Shown here in pieces: positions 12,062 to 23,800 of a stretch of DNA of 64,000 bases. Under the pieces are notes generated by a model that was given only the letters and a program-made list of their open reading frames with translations, was not told the DNA's origin and did no database searches. Within the stretch, counting starts at the first letter, position 1, and every line of letters starts with the position of its first letter. The translations under genes were made by a program, and so were the position numbers. Origin of the DNA: Elymus sibiricus (Eukaryota; Streptophyta; Magnoliopsida; Poales; Poaceae); contig CM077674.1 in the NCBI GenBank assembly GCA_039707655.1, forward strand, positions 234,833,904 through 234,897,903, in the 5' to 3' direction.

Positions 12062-13594
12062 TGATAACCCACAAGTATAGGGGATCAATTGTAGATTTTT
12101 CGATAAATAAGAGTGTCGAACCCAACGAGGAGCTAAAGGTAGAATTAATATTCCCTTCAAGTTCTATCGACCACCGATACAACTCTACGCGCACTTAACG
12201 TTCGCTTTACCTAGAACAAGTATGAAACTATTTTGCGGGTGTAAGGATAAGACTAGAAGTACTTAACGAGAATAAAACTAAGAGTAATTTGCGAGATAAT
12301 AAAACTATGAGTAAATTGCAAGATAATAAAAGTTAGTTGTTTAGTAGAAAGTTTTTGTATCACAAGAGAATAATTTGTCCATAGGCAATCGATAACTAGA
12401 CCGGTAATCATTATTGCAATTTTATATGAGGAAGAGGCATGAGCTAACATACTTTCCGTACTTGGATCATATGCACTTATGATTGGAACTCTAGCAAGCA
12501 TCCGCAACTACCAAAGATCATTAAGGTAAAACCCAACCATAGCATTAAGTATCAAGTCCTCTTTACTGCCATACGCAACAACCCCCTTTCTCGGGTGTAA
12601 GCTTCTGTCACTCTAGCCGCCCACCATAAGAGAATTATGAACGTATTGCAAACCCTACAGCGGGAATCCCTCACGCTTGCGCGACACGGAGGGCACCATA
12701 GGACATCACCAAAATAAAAACATACAACTCAAACCAATCATGATCATCAATCAACCCATAGGACAAAAAGAATCTACTCAAACATCATAGGATGGCCACA
12801 AATCATTGGATAATAATATGTAGCATTAAGCACCATGTTTAAGTAGAGATTACATCGGGGAGAAGAGGTGTTACACCACTGCATAGAGGGGGAGAGAGTT
12901 GGTGTTGACGGCGGCGGAGTTGTTGGTGTAGATCGCCGTCACGATGATTGCCCCGGCGGCGTTCCAGCGCCACCGGGAGAGAGGGGGAGAGAGCCCCCCT
13001 CCTTCTTATTCTTCCTTGGCCTCCCCCCTAGATGGGAGGAGAGTTCCCCCTCTGTTTCATGGCTGCCATGGCGGCGGAGGGGCAGGAGCCCCTCCTAGAT
13101 TGGATCTCTCTCTCTGTTCTCTTCTGTTTCGCGTTCCTGTTTTCTGGCCCTTCACCGTTTCTTAAATTCCCGGAGATCCGTAACTCCGATTGCGCTAAAA
13201 TTTTAACACAATTTTTTCCAGATATTAGCTTCCTTGCGGCCAAAGAAGGGCACCAACCAACCTATGATGGCCTCACGAGGCACCACGACGCGCCGGCCCC
13301 CCCTGGCACGCCCTGGTGCCTCGTGGGGCCCACGAGCACCGCCTTGCGTTGATTCCACCTCCCAAAAATCACATATATTCCAATATAATTCTTGAAAAAA
13401 TTTATTGCATTTGGATTTCGTTTGATATGGATATTCTGCGAAACTAAAAACATGCAACAAATAGGAACTGGCACTGGGCACTGGATCAATATGTTAGTCC
13501 CAAAAATAATATAAAATGTTGCCAAAATTATGTGAAAGTGGTAGAATATTGGCATGAAACAATCAAAAATTATAGATACGATGGATACGTATCA
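12062..13594 (-). repeat. 3' LTR of the minus-strand element (1,533 bp)
   Basis: Read on the minus strand it opens TGATACGTATCCATCG (13594) and closes in GGGTTATCA (12062). It aligns with 18056-19585. It carries a 12-bp perfect inverted repeat, 13274-13285 with 13314-13325. Confidence 0.9.
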
Positions 13595-16588
13595 GCATCC
13601 CCAAGCTTAATTCCTACTCGTCCTCGAGTAGGTAAATGATAAAAAAGATAATTTTTGATGTGGAATGCCACCTAGCATAATCTTGATCATATAATTTAAT
13701 CATGGCATGAATATTAAGAAACGAGTGATTCAAAGCAATAATCTATAATTTGACATAAAGACATCAATACTCAGGCATCCCAACAAACAATCATGTCTTT
13801 CAAAATATCAATGCTAAAGAACGTTATCCCTACAAAATCATATAGCCTTGTCATGCTCCATCTTCTTAACACAAAATATAAATCATGTACTACCCCCGGT
13901 GTCAGCCAAGCAATTGGTTCATACTTTTTAACGCGCTTCAGCTTTTTTAACCCTCACGCAATACATGAGTGCAAGCCATGGATATAGCACTATAGGTGGA
14001 ATAGAATGATGATAGAGATTAATAAGAAGAAGTCAAAAAAAAAGAAAGATAGTCTCACATCGACGAGGCTGATCAACGGGCTATGGAGATGCCCATCAAT
14101 CGATATCAATGCGAGGAGTAGGGATTGCCATGCAACGGATGCACTAAGAGCTATAAGTGTATGAAAGCTCAACATTAAAACTAAGTGGGTGTGCATCCAA
14201 CTTGCTTGCTAATGAAAACCTCGGGCATTTGAGGAAGCCCATCATCGGAATGTACAAGCTGAGTTCTATAATGAAAAATTCCCACTAGTATATGAAAGTG
14301 ACAAAATAGGAGACTCTCTATATGAAAAACATGGTTGTTTCCCTTCTCTCCTTTTCTCTCATTTCATTTTTTTTGTTTTCTCTTTTTTTTTCTTGGGCTC
14401 TTTTTGGCCTCATTTTTTTTTCTTTTTTCCTTTTTTTTTGTCCGAAGTCTCATCCCGACTTGTGGGGGAATCATAGTCTCCATCATCCTTTCCCCACTGG
14501 GACAATGCTCTAATAATGAATAATGATGCTCATCACACTTCTATTTACTTACAACTCAAAATTACAACTCGATACTAGAACAAAATATGACTCTATATGA
14601 ATGCCTCTGGCGGTGTACCAGGATGTGCAATGATCTAGCGTGGCAAAGATATAAAAAAAACGGACAAGCCATGAAAATATCATGCTAGCTATCTTACGAT
14701 CATGCAAAGAAATATAACAATGAATGCTCAAGTTATGTATATGATGATGATGGAAGTTGCATATATATCTCGGAATAGCTATGGAAATACCATAATAGGT
14801 AGGTATGGTGGCTGTTTTGAGGAAGATATAATGAGGCTTATATGTGATAGAGCGTATCATATCACCGGGTTTTGATGCACCGACGAAGTTTGCACCGACT
14901 CTCAAGGTGAGAAAGGGCAATACACGGTACCGTAGAGGCTAGCAAATTGCGGAAAGGTGAGAGTGCGTATAATCCATGGACTCACATTAGTCATAAAGAA
15001 CTCACATACTTATTGCGAAAGTTTATTAGCCCTTGAAGCAAAGTACTACTATGCATGCCCCTAGGGGGGAGGTTGGTAGGAGTTAACCATCGCAAAGGAA
15101 GACAATCAATAATAAATCATGCTCCGACTTCTTAGCATAACGAGAGACTATACATGCATGCTTTGGGAATCACAAACCTTAACACCAATATTCCGACTAA
15201 ACCACAATCATTCACTAGTACCTCCCACATATTACCTTCTCTATATCGCAAAACTATTGCAAGGAATCAAACATATCATATTCAGTGATCTACATGGTTT
15301 ATGTAGGATTTTCTGACTAACCATGTGAATGACCAATTCCTGTTGACTCTCTAAATAGATATAAGTGAAGCAAGAGAGTTTAATTCTTTCTATAAAAGAC
15401 TACACTCTAATAAATATAAGTGAAGCAAAAGAGCATTCTACAAATAACGGTTTTCTATATGAAGAGAAACAGGCATCCAAACTTCAAATGATATAAGCGA
15501 AGCACATGAAGCATTCTATAAAGCCATACTCAAAAGATATAAGTGAAGTGCAAAGAGCATTCTATAAATCAACCAAGGACTATCTCATACCAGCATGGTG
15601 CATCACTAATAGAAAAATAAAAGGCACACGACGCTCCAAGAATTTACGCATATCATGTGAACAAAACAAAAACCGAAACATACCGATACTTGTCGAATAA
15701 AGATGGGATGCCTTCCGGGGCATCCCAAAGCTTAGACGCTTGAGTCTCCTTGAATATTTACTTGGGGTGCCTTGGGCATCCCCAAGATTGAGCTCTTGCC
15801 TCTCCTCATTCTTCTCATATCAATACCTCCTCGATCATTGAACACTTCATCCACACAAAACTTAACAAAACCTTCGTGAGATCCATTAGTATAATAAAGC
15901 AAATCACTACTTTGAGTACTGTTACAAACCCATTCATATTTTATTTTTGCATTATACCTACTGTATTCTAACTTCTCAATGGCTTATACCTTCCGATACA
16001 ATCCATAGTTTCATCAAAACAAGCAAAACAATGCATCAAAAACAGAATCTGTCAAAAATAGAACAGTCTGTAGTAATCTGAACATTGACCATACTTCTGT
16101 AACTCCAAAAATTCTGAAAAATTAGGAACAAATAATTTTTTTTCATAGCAGTACTGTGTAAAAATTTCAGAGTTTTTTCACGTTCCAGTAAAAAATGTAA
16201 ATTCATGCACTACAGCAAAAGTTTCTGTTTTTGCACCACACATACCAAGCAAGCAATTTAAACATCTTAATGGTAAATCTTGGCACATTATTTTTATAAT
16301 ACAATGGATTTGTACAAGGGGATAATTATTTTTGTTGAAATTTTTCTGTAATTAAAGATTCACAAAGTTTCCATGGGCATGAACAAAGTTCAAGGAGCTT
16401 CCCCACTTCAACGGTGCTCATCTTTCTTACTTTCACTTTCCTTTTTGAAAAGTTTTAGGTCCCCCTCTATATTTTTTTGTTTTTAAACTTTTTAAAAGCA
16501 CTCAACAGAAATAAATGACTCTCTAAAACTTCTGGGTTGTCTCCCTGGCAGCGCTTTCTTTAAAGCCATTAAGGTAGGCATAAAGTGC
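13595..16588 (-). other. Non-coding 3' internal region with polypurine tract
   Basis: Just inside the 3' LTR, the minus strand reads GAATTAAGCTTGGGGATGC, the same polypurine tract as the sister elements. The rest has no supported gene. It is the inverted homologue of 7400-10390. T-rich (14330-14460) and A-rich stretches produce spurious Phe-rich open frames. Confidence 0.7.
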
Positions 16589-17737
16589 TCAAGTAATTGA
16601 TCCACCCGGATCCCAAGGTATATCCAAGCCAATTTTAATTAACAATGATTTGTATTTTAGTAGTGAGCAAAAAGCAACATACATCATGCAATGACGAAGT
16701 CTAACTCTCTTACTATGCATCGGCATGTCATAAAAGAACAATTCATGCACATCAAGTAAAGGCCAATGCATAGTATAAACAGTTTCTTGCAATTTTATCG
16801 TATTGGAAATATAGAGAGGTAGAGATGTAGTTCCTCTCTCATAATAATTGCAAGTAGGAGCAGCAAGCACATGCATATTATATTCATCAAAATTATCATG
16901 TGTAGTAGTAAAACGCAACCCATCAATATAATCCTTAATAAGAGCAAACTTCTCCGATATAGTGTAGTTGGGAGAATTCAAAAAGATAATAGGACTATCA
17001 TGTGTGGGTGCAATAGCAACAATTTCATGTTTAACATAAGGAACTATAGCAAGTTCATCTCCATAAGCATAATTCATATTGACATCATGGCCACAAGCAT
17101 AGCAAGCATCAATTTCATCAAAAAGGGATATTTCAAACGAATCTAAGGGATCATAGCAATTATCATAACATTCATCCTTCGGTAAGCATGAAGGGAAATT
17201 AAACAATGTATGAGATAAAGAGTTACTCTCATCAGAAGGTGGGCACGGGTGATCAATCCGCTCTTCCTCCTTTTGTTCTTCGCTCTCCTCCTCAATTTTT
17301 TCATCTAATGAGCTCACAGTGTCATCAATTTCTTCTTCCATAGTTTCCTGCAAAATATTAGTCTCTTCTTGGACAGCAGAGGTGTCCTCAATATATTGTT
17401 TAACATAAGCATTAGAATCATAGTTTTCATGGCAATATTTAAGTATGGCAAAAAATTTAGATTTGTAAAGAGTAGCATCATACTTTTCAATCAAAGAAGC
17501 AATTTCATAAGCACCCTTAAAAGCAACAAATTCTTCAATTTGTTCAATATCATAGTAACTATAAACACCTTTAGCATAAGAAGATACGATTCCATTATCA
17601 CTAAACTCACATTGGTAGGGAAGGTGTTTCTTAGGGTCTTCAGAACAACAAGTAAAATCATGTATTTCGCACAAATTCCAAGCATAGCAATTCAAAGTAT
17701 TAATATGATGCCATAAGAGTTTCCATTTTTGAGACAT
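16589..17737 (-). CDS. Acidic element-borne ORF of unknown function (382 aa)
   Basis: ATG 17737, stop 16589. I do not recognise the family. The N-terminal third is Cys- and Tyr-rich (YAWNLCEIHDFTCC). The middle (about residues 115-165) is a strongly acidic Glu/Asp stretch with likely coiled-coil character (EEEIDDTVSSLDEKIEEESE). The C-terminal half is aromatic-rich and might be folded. A second frame runs from ATG 17935 (MGRKCKIPKK) to a TGA at 17744-17746, and the two are in the same frame, six bases apart. The ancestral protein may therefore have been about 448 codons, with the TGA a later change. It lies where gag would be, next to the PBS, so a gag-like role is possible. No zinc knuckle, protease or RT motif is seen. 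Confidence 0.5.
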   Translation of the reverse strand: MSQKWKLLWHHINTLNCYAWNLCEIHDFTCCSEDPKKHLPYQCEFSDNGIVSSYAKGVYSYYDIEQIEEFVAFKGAYEIASLIEKYDATLYKSKFFAILKYCHENYDSNAYVKQYIEDTSAVQEETNILQETMEEEIDDTVSSLDEKIEEESEEQKEEERIDHPCPPSDESNSLSHTLFNFPSCLPKDECYDNCYDPLDSFEISLFDEIDACYACGHDVNMNYAYGDELAIVPYVKHEIVAIAPTHDSPIIFLNSPNYTISEKFALIKDYIDGLRFTTTHDNFDEYNMHVLAAPTCNYYERGTTSLPLYISNTIKLQETVYTMHWPLLDVHELFFYDMPMHSKRVRLRHCMMYVAFCSLLKYKSLLIKIGLDIPWDPGGSIT

Positions 17738-18055
17738 GCGGTGTCACACAAAATAAGCATGCTCATTTAATGATTTTCTCTCAACTAAGCTAGTTGGGTT
17801 TTCAGCACGAGCACAAAGGGATCGAAGATGATCCAAGTAGAAAGCTTCAGCAGTATGATAGATTTTGGGTGGTTCTTCAACCATTGGTTTAGCAAGTACA
17901 ACTAATTTTTTTGGTATTTTACATTTCCTACCCATAACTAAAGATAGAAAACAAGAGCACAAAATAAAAACTACTTAGTGATAAAGCAAACAAGAACACA
18001 CGAGAATATTCACCCCACGCTATTGCTCCCCGGCAACGGCGCCAGAAAAAGGTCT
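17738..18055 (-). other. Leader, PBS and possible N-terminal part of the 382-aa ORF
   Basis: Minus-strand PBS TGGCGCCGTTGCCGG at 18030-18044, 11 bases from the 5' LTR. The leader contains an ATG at 17935 opening a Lys-rich frame that is in phase with the 382-aa ORF but separated from it by one TGA. Confidence 0.6.
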
Positions 18056-19585
18056 TGATAACCCACAAGTATAGGGGATCAATTGTAGCTTTTTCGATAA
18101 ATAAGAGTGTCTAACCCAACGAGGAGCTAAAGGTAGAATTAATATTCCCTTCAAGTTCTATCGACCACCGATACAACTCTACGCGCACTTAACATTCGCT
18201 TTACCTAGAACAAGTATGAAACTATTTTGCGGGTGTAAGGATAAGACTAGAAGTACTTAATGAGAAGAAAACTAAGAGTAATTTGCGAGATAATAAAACT
18301 ACGAGTAAATTGCAAGATAATAAAAGTTAGTTGTTTAGTAGAAAGTTTTTGTAACACAAGAGAATGATTTGTCCATAGGCAATCGATAATTAGACAGGTA
18401 ATCATTATTGCAATTTTATATGAGGGAGAGGCATGAGCTAACATAATTTCCATACTTGGATCATATGCACTTATGATTGGAACTCTAGCAAGCATCCGCA
18501 ACTACCAAAGATCATTAAGGTAAAACCCAACCATAGCATTAAGTATCAAGTCCTCTTTACTCCCAGACGCAACAACCCCCTTACTCGGGTGTAAGCTTCT
18601 GTCACTCTAGCCGCCCACCATAAGAGAATTATGAACGTATTGCAAACCCTACAGCGGGAATCCCTCACGCTTGTGCGACACGGAGGGCACCATAGGACAG
18701 CACCAAAATAAAACATACAACTCAAACCAATCATGATCATCAATCAACCCATAGGACAAAAAGAATCTACTCAAACATCATAGGATGGCCACAAATCATT
18801 GGATAATAATATGTAGCATTAAGCACCATGTTTAAGTAGAGATTACAGCGGGGAGAAGAGGTGTTACACTGCTGCATAGAGGGGGATAGAGTTGGTGTTG
18901 ACGGCGGCGGAGTTGTTGGTGTAGATCGCCGTCATGATGATTGCCCCGGCGGCGTTCCGCTGCCACCGGGAGAGAGGGGGAGAGAGCCCCCTCCTTCTTC
19001 TTCTTCCTTGGCCTCCCCCCTAGATGGGAGGAGAGTTCCCCCTCTGGTCCATGGCTGCCATGGTGGTGGAGCGGCAGGAGCCCCTCCTAGATTGGATCCC
19101 TCTCTCTGTTCTCTTCTGTTTCGCGTTCCTGTTTTCTGGCCCTTCACCATTTCTTAAATTCTCAGAGATCCATAACTCCGATTGTGCTGAAATTTTAACA
19201 TGATTTTTTCTAGATATTAGCTTCCTTGCGGTCGAAGAAGGGCACCAACTGACCTACGAGGGCCTCACGAGGCACCACGGCGCGCCGGGCCCCCCTGGCG
19301 CGCCCTGGTGCCTCGTGGGGCCCACGAGCACCGCCTTCGTTGATTCCACCTCTCAAAAATCACATATATTCCAAAATAATTCTCTATAAAATTTTATTAC
19401 ATTTGGACTTCATTTGATATGGATATTCTGCGAAACAAAAAACATGCAACAAACAGGAACTGGCACTGGGCACTGGATCAATATGTTAGTCCCAAATATA
19501 ATATAAAATGTTGCCAAAAATATGTGAAAGTGGTAGAATATTGGCATAAAACAATCAAAAATTATAGATACGATGGAGACATATC
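18056..19585 (-). repeat. 5' LTR of the minus-strand element
   Basis: It aligns with 12062-13594. The outer end reads GATACGATGGAGACATAT and then goes straight into host RT sequence, lacking the expected terminal bases. The same inverted repeat as in the partner is present at 19266-19277 with 19306-19317. Confidence 0.9.
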
Positions 19586-20765
19586 TGTGAGTACTCTCTT
19601 TTCTTGGCGCCTATTCTGGTTATCATCAGATCTTTATGGCCAAGGAAGATGAGGAGAAAACCGCATTCATCACTCCACGTGGCACATATTGCTTTTTGCG
19701 TATGCCTTTCGGATTGAAGAGTGCCGGGGCAACCTTTGCCAAAGCAGTTCAGACCGGTTTTGAGCCACAGCTGCACAGAAATGTGGAAGCTTACATGGAC
19801 GACATTGTGGTCAAAACTAGAGACAAGTCAACCCTGATCCAGGATTTGGAAGAGACGTTTGCGAACTTGCGCAAGCTCAACTTGAAGCTCAACCCTGAGA
19901 AGTGTGTGTTCAGTGTTCCGTCCGGCAAGCTTCTTGGGTTCTTTGTATCTCAGAGAGGGATTGAAGCCAACCCCGACAAGATCAAAGCAATTGAGCAGAT
20001 TGAAGCACCAAGACGCGTCAAGGATGTCAGGCGTCTTGGCGGCTACGTTGCCGCCCTTAGCAGGTTCATCTCCAAATCGGCAGAGCGCGCCTTGCCGTAT
20101 TTCAAGATATTGAAAAAGGCAGGTCCAGTGAACTGGACTCCAGAAGCGGAGGCCACGCTCCAAGATTTGAAGGAGTATCTGTCCTCTCTGCCAGTCTTAG
20201 TTGTGCCTAGGTCGCAAGAGACGGTGCTGCTATACTTAGCGGCAACGAATCAAGTGGTTAGTGCTACACTTGTGGTTGAAAGAGAGGCAGATGAAGAGGA
20301 GGTAGCAGCCACAGGGCCATGACCCGACGAGCCAGAATCTTCTCCGGCAAGGTCAGGTGCCGACAAGCCAGAGATTGTGCAAGCCATCAAGCCAGATCCG
20401 CAAGTTGCGAAGAAGAAGATGGTGCAGCGCCCAGTTTACTTTGTCAGCTCCCTCCTGCAAGGGGCTAGATCAAGGTACTCTGGTGTGCAGAAGTTGCTCT
20501 TTGGCCTTCTCATGGGCTCAAGGAAGCTGTGCCATTATTTTCAAGCACACCCAGTCACCGTCGTCACTCGCTTTCCGTTGCAACGAATTCTGAGAAATCC
20601 AGAAGCAACCGGCAGGATTGTGGAGTGGGCATTGGAGCTGTCAAGGTTTGATTTGAAGTTTGAGAGTACCTCAACAATTCAAAGCAGATCCTTGGCAGAA
20701 TTCATTGCAGAATGGACCCCAACGCCAGATGAAGAAATTCCAGAGACCTCTCTCCCCAGCTGATG
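19586..20765 (+). pseudogene. Reverse transcriptase catalytic core and RNase H of the Tat-like element
   Basis: RT resumes with the AYSGYHQI region, one base out of frame near 19610, then runs open from 19636. Visible: TYCFLRMPFGLKSAGATF, the catalytic YMDD (codons 19792-19803), LNPEKCVF, LGFFVSQRGIEANPDKI, and a connection/RNase H region (GPVNWTPEAE, QRPVYFVS, WALELSRFDLKF). This polymerase copies element RNA into DNA. An in-frame TGA at 20320-20322 splits it, and a frameshift near 20760 separates it from the following domain. The N-terminal part is at 11901-12061. It is clearly inactive in this copy. Confidence 0.9.
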
Positions 20766-22654
20766 ATTGGATCATGTATTTTGACGGTGCTTTGACGCTA
20801 AAAGGCGCCGGTGCCGGCATGCTGCTTATAGCACCCACCGGAGAGCACCTCAAGTACGTGCTTTAGATGCACTTTCCCAGGTAGCAGGCCACCAACAACA
20901 CTACTGAGTACGAGGGATTACTTGCCGGCCTACGCATTGCAATCGACCTTGGTATTCGGAAGCTGATTATCAGAGGTGACTCACAGCTTGTGGTGAGGCA
21001 AGTCAACAAGGATTACCAGAGCCCTTTGATGGAGGCTTACGTCGATGAGGTGAGGAAGTTGGAAGAGCACTTTGACGGTCTGCAAGCAGAGCATGTTCCT
21101 CGTGCCCAGAATTGGATTGCCGACGACCTGTCAAAGCTTACCGCCCAAAAGATGCCTATGGAACCGGGAACTTTTGTGCTCCATCTGACTCAACCATCTG
21201 TTACACCATCAAGGCTGGCGAAGAAGAGAAAGCAAGACGTTGGTGGTTACTTTCCGGCAGAGCTACCGGCAGCTGCCAAGAAAGTAGATACCACCGACAA
21301 GACACCCTTGGCCGGTGAACCGCAGCTTCCGGCAAGCCAGATCCTTGCCGTCGAAGCAAGCACTCCCGCAGAGGAAGAAGCACCTTTAGTCCTTGTCGTC
21401 GAGCCACAAGCTCCAGCATGGGCGCAGCCAGTTGTCCAGTACCTTCAAACGGGAGATCTTCCCGATGAGCAAGAAGGCGTAGAAAGAGTAGCCCGTCAAT
21501 CAAGGATGTACAAGTTTGTTGACAACATTCTGTACAGAAAGAGACCAAATGGGGTGAAATTGAATTGCATCTGCCGGGAAGATGGACAGAGGCTGTTGGA
21601 AGAAATGCGTGAAGGGATGTGTGGCTCTCATATTGGGTCACGCGTGCTTGTCGGCAAGGTGTCCCGTCAAGGATTCTACTGGCCGACAGCCCTTCAAGAC
21701 GCCTTGGCGGTGGTAATCAGATGCGAAGCATGCCAATTCCACTCCAAGGACATACACCAGCCAGCTCAAGCCCTCCAAACCATCCCTCTCTCCTGGCCTT
21801 TCTCGGTCTGGGGGCTGGACATCGTCGGCCCCTTCCCCCGTGCTACCGGGGGCTTTGAATTCTTGTACGTTGCAATCGACAAGTTTACAAAGTGGCCTGA
21901 GGTGGAGTCAGTGAGGAAGGTGATGGCACAGTCAGCCATCAAGTTCCTCAAAGGATTGGTTGCTCGTTTTGGTGTCCCCAACAGGATCATCACCGACAAC
22001 GGCACCCAATTCACGAGCCACGACTTCACAACATATTGCCAAGAACTTGGAAATAAGATTTGCTACGCCTCTGCTGCTCACCCAAGGAGCAATGGACAAG
22101 TAGAGAGGGCAAATGCAGAAGTGCTGCGTGGTCTCAAGACCAGAACTTTCGACAGGCTGCACAAGTGTGGAAGGCGCTGGGTGGAAGAGTTGCCGGCGGT
22201 TCTTTGGTCAATCAGGACGACACCAAGTTGAGCCACTGGCCAGACACCCTTCTCCCTTGTTTATGGTGCAGAAGCGGTGCTCCCCACAGAACTCAGATAC
22301 GGGTCACCTCGAGTCTTGGCCTTCGATGAGGAGGATCAAGATGAGCTGCGGCAAGATGATGCCACGCTCCTTGAGGAAGATCGTTTCCGGGCTACTGTCC
22401 GTGCTGCACGGTACCAGCAAGCTTTGCGCCGCTACCATAGCCGCAAAGTGAAAGCCAGGAACCTTGAGGAAGGCGGCCTTGTTCTTTGTCGGATTCAGTC
22501 CACGAAGGGTCAAAACAAGTTGACGCCAAAGTGGGAAGGCCCTTACCGGGTGGTACGAGTCACTAGGCCCGGCGCAGTCCGCCTAGAGACCGAAGATGCC
22601 ACTCCGATGCTCAACTCATGGAATATTGAGCATCTTCGCAAGTTTTACCCATAA
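20766..22654 (+). pseudogene. Second RNase H and integrase of the Tat-like element
   Basis: One frame carries YFDGALTLKGAGAGMLL, TNNTTEYEGLLAGLRIA and GDSQLVVRQVNKDY, an RNase H of the extra (archaeal-like) type typical of Tat elements. Integrase follows: a zinc-binding H...CEAC segment, then the catalytic Asp in LDIVGPF (21818-21820), Asp in ITDNGTQF (21995-21997) and Glu in GQVERAN (22103-22105). The last two are separated by 35 residues, the D-D-35-E arrangement. The C-terminal part has KLTPKWEGPYRV and ends at EHLRKFYP. Stops at 20864-20866, 20882-20884 and 22229-22231 break the frame. Integrase would insert the cDNA; this copy cannot. Confidence 0.9.
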
Positions 22655-22957
22655 GGCACGGTTGTCGGGCTGTCCGGCAACCTCTTTTGTACAAGTTTGC
22701 CGGCAAGGCATGTAAACCTTTGTATAGAACTGGGCGCAGGTCCCGTGCACATAAATAAAGCTAAGTGTTTCACAACTCTTTGTCAAAGTACATATTTGTT
22801 TATGTGTTGCAGGCAGCCTTGTGTTACATTTTCCCTTGCATAGGATGATTAACGAACCGTCAAGGTTCCAGCCTCCTATTTTCTCTTCTTTCTTTTTCTC
22901 AAAGGACAGAAGGGTTCCTCGCATACAAGTTTCCCGGGGGGAGTGATGGTATGGATA
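22655..22957 (+). other. Post-pol spacer of the Tat-like element
   Basis: About 300 bases between the end of pol and the CACTA insertion. It contains 'gccggcaa' words frequent in this element and no gene. It continues at 38208 after the CACTA. Confidence 0.6.
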
Positions 22958-22960
22958 CCA

Positions 22961-22992
22961 CACTACTGCAGGCGACCGCTAATGCGACACAT
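22961..22992 (+). repeat. Left terminus of CACTA 1
   Basis: CACTACTGCAGGCGACCGCT, preceded by the target duplication CCA. The opposite terminus, ending at 38204, is diverged from it. Confidence 0.75.
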
Positions 22993-23122
22993 GAATCAGA
23001 GACCCCGCGACCAAACTGTGTGCGATGCATGAATCGCAAACGGTGTCGTAAAAAAACCATCCCCAATAAGACGAACTGTTTGCAATGCCGGAGATATCAA
23101 AAACGATTCAGATTAGAGACGC

Positions 23123-23540
23123 GTGTGCGATACATGGCATGCAGTTGATCCATATGAACTGTTTGTGATAAGCTAAAACAACAAACACGGTCAGCCAGTT
23201 CGTGGTGTGTGCGATACACGGCATACAGTTTACTCGGATGAACTGTTTGTGATTACCCAACACAACAGAAACGGGCAGCCAGTTCGAGGTGTGTGCGATA
23301 CACGGCATACAGTTCACTCGGATGAACTATTTGTGATTACCCAACACAACAGAAACGGTCAGGCAAATCAAGGTGTGTGCGATATACGGCATGCGGTTCA
23401 CTCCGATAAACTGTTTGCGATTACCCAACACAACAGAAACGGTTCAACTTAACAAGATGTGTGTGATACGTAGCAAACAGGTCAGTAATCCGAAATGTGT
23501 GGGAAGACCGATAACAACACAGACGATTCCTGCTAATAAC
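23123..23540 (+). repeat. 84-bp subterminal tandem repeat (four units plus a decayed fifth)
   Basis: The word GTGTGCGATA starts units at 23123, 23207, 23291 and 23375, exactly 84 bp apart, and a weaker unit starts at 23459. Each unit contains 'cggatgaactgtttgtgat' or a variant and 'cccaacacaacagaaacgg'. Arrays of this kind near CACTA ends are typical binding regions for the transposition proteins. As 84 is divisible by three, they create spurious repetitive open frames. Confidence 0.85.
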
Positions 23541-23800
23541 CCATGTGTGTTGTGGGTAAACGCTTGCTGGTATACAATTGTCAGTGATTGATGAAATCAT
23601 CACCGACGGGTTCCCTACTTTAGCCCGTGGCCGATGTGATTTGCTCTGTCTGCACAATATGTTTGCTCCGTCTACACAACAGCAACATATATACTTATAA
23701 GAACATTGTTGCATAACCAAATAAAACATCCAATTACATAAGTGACTACACACACCAAAGTAAACAATTACATGCACACTAAACTAGGAGAAACGATCAT

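Larger units (their letters stand above)
12062..19585 (-). mobile_element. Non-autonomous LTR retrotransposon on the minus strand, inserted in the Tat RT
   Basis: Its 3' LTR is 12062-13594 and its 5' LTR 18056-19585, with a PBS at 18030-18044 and a polypurine tract at about 13595-13617. The only substantial ORF is an acidic protein of unknown function (16589-17737); no pol domain is visible. The left flank is CCGGC (12057-12061). On the right the LTR lacks its final bases and most of the duplication, as if 5-6 bp were lost. It shares LTR U3 sequence and the 3' internal half with the element at 4977 but differs in U5 and in the 5' internal half. Confidence 0.85.

Noticed and set aside
14322..14523. 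Phe/Leu-rich open frames resembling a membrane protein
   Set aside because: They come from a T-rich stretch in the non-coding internal region of an LTR element, mirrored as an A-rich stretch near 9520-9620.
23207..23452. Open frame with three near-identical 28-residue repeats
   Set aside because: It is the translation of the 84-bp subterminal DNA repeat; the period is a multiple of three. No ATG context or domain.
23123..23540. Possible CRISPR-like array of regularly spaced repeats
   Set aside because: The repeats are directly adjacent tandem units in a plant CACTA element, with no spacers; the same goes for the other arrays.
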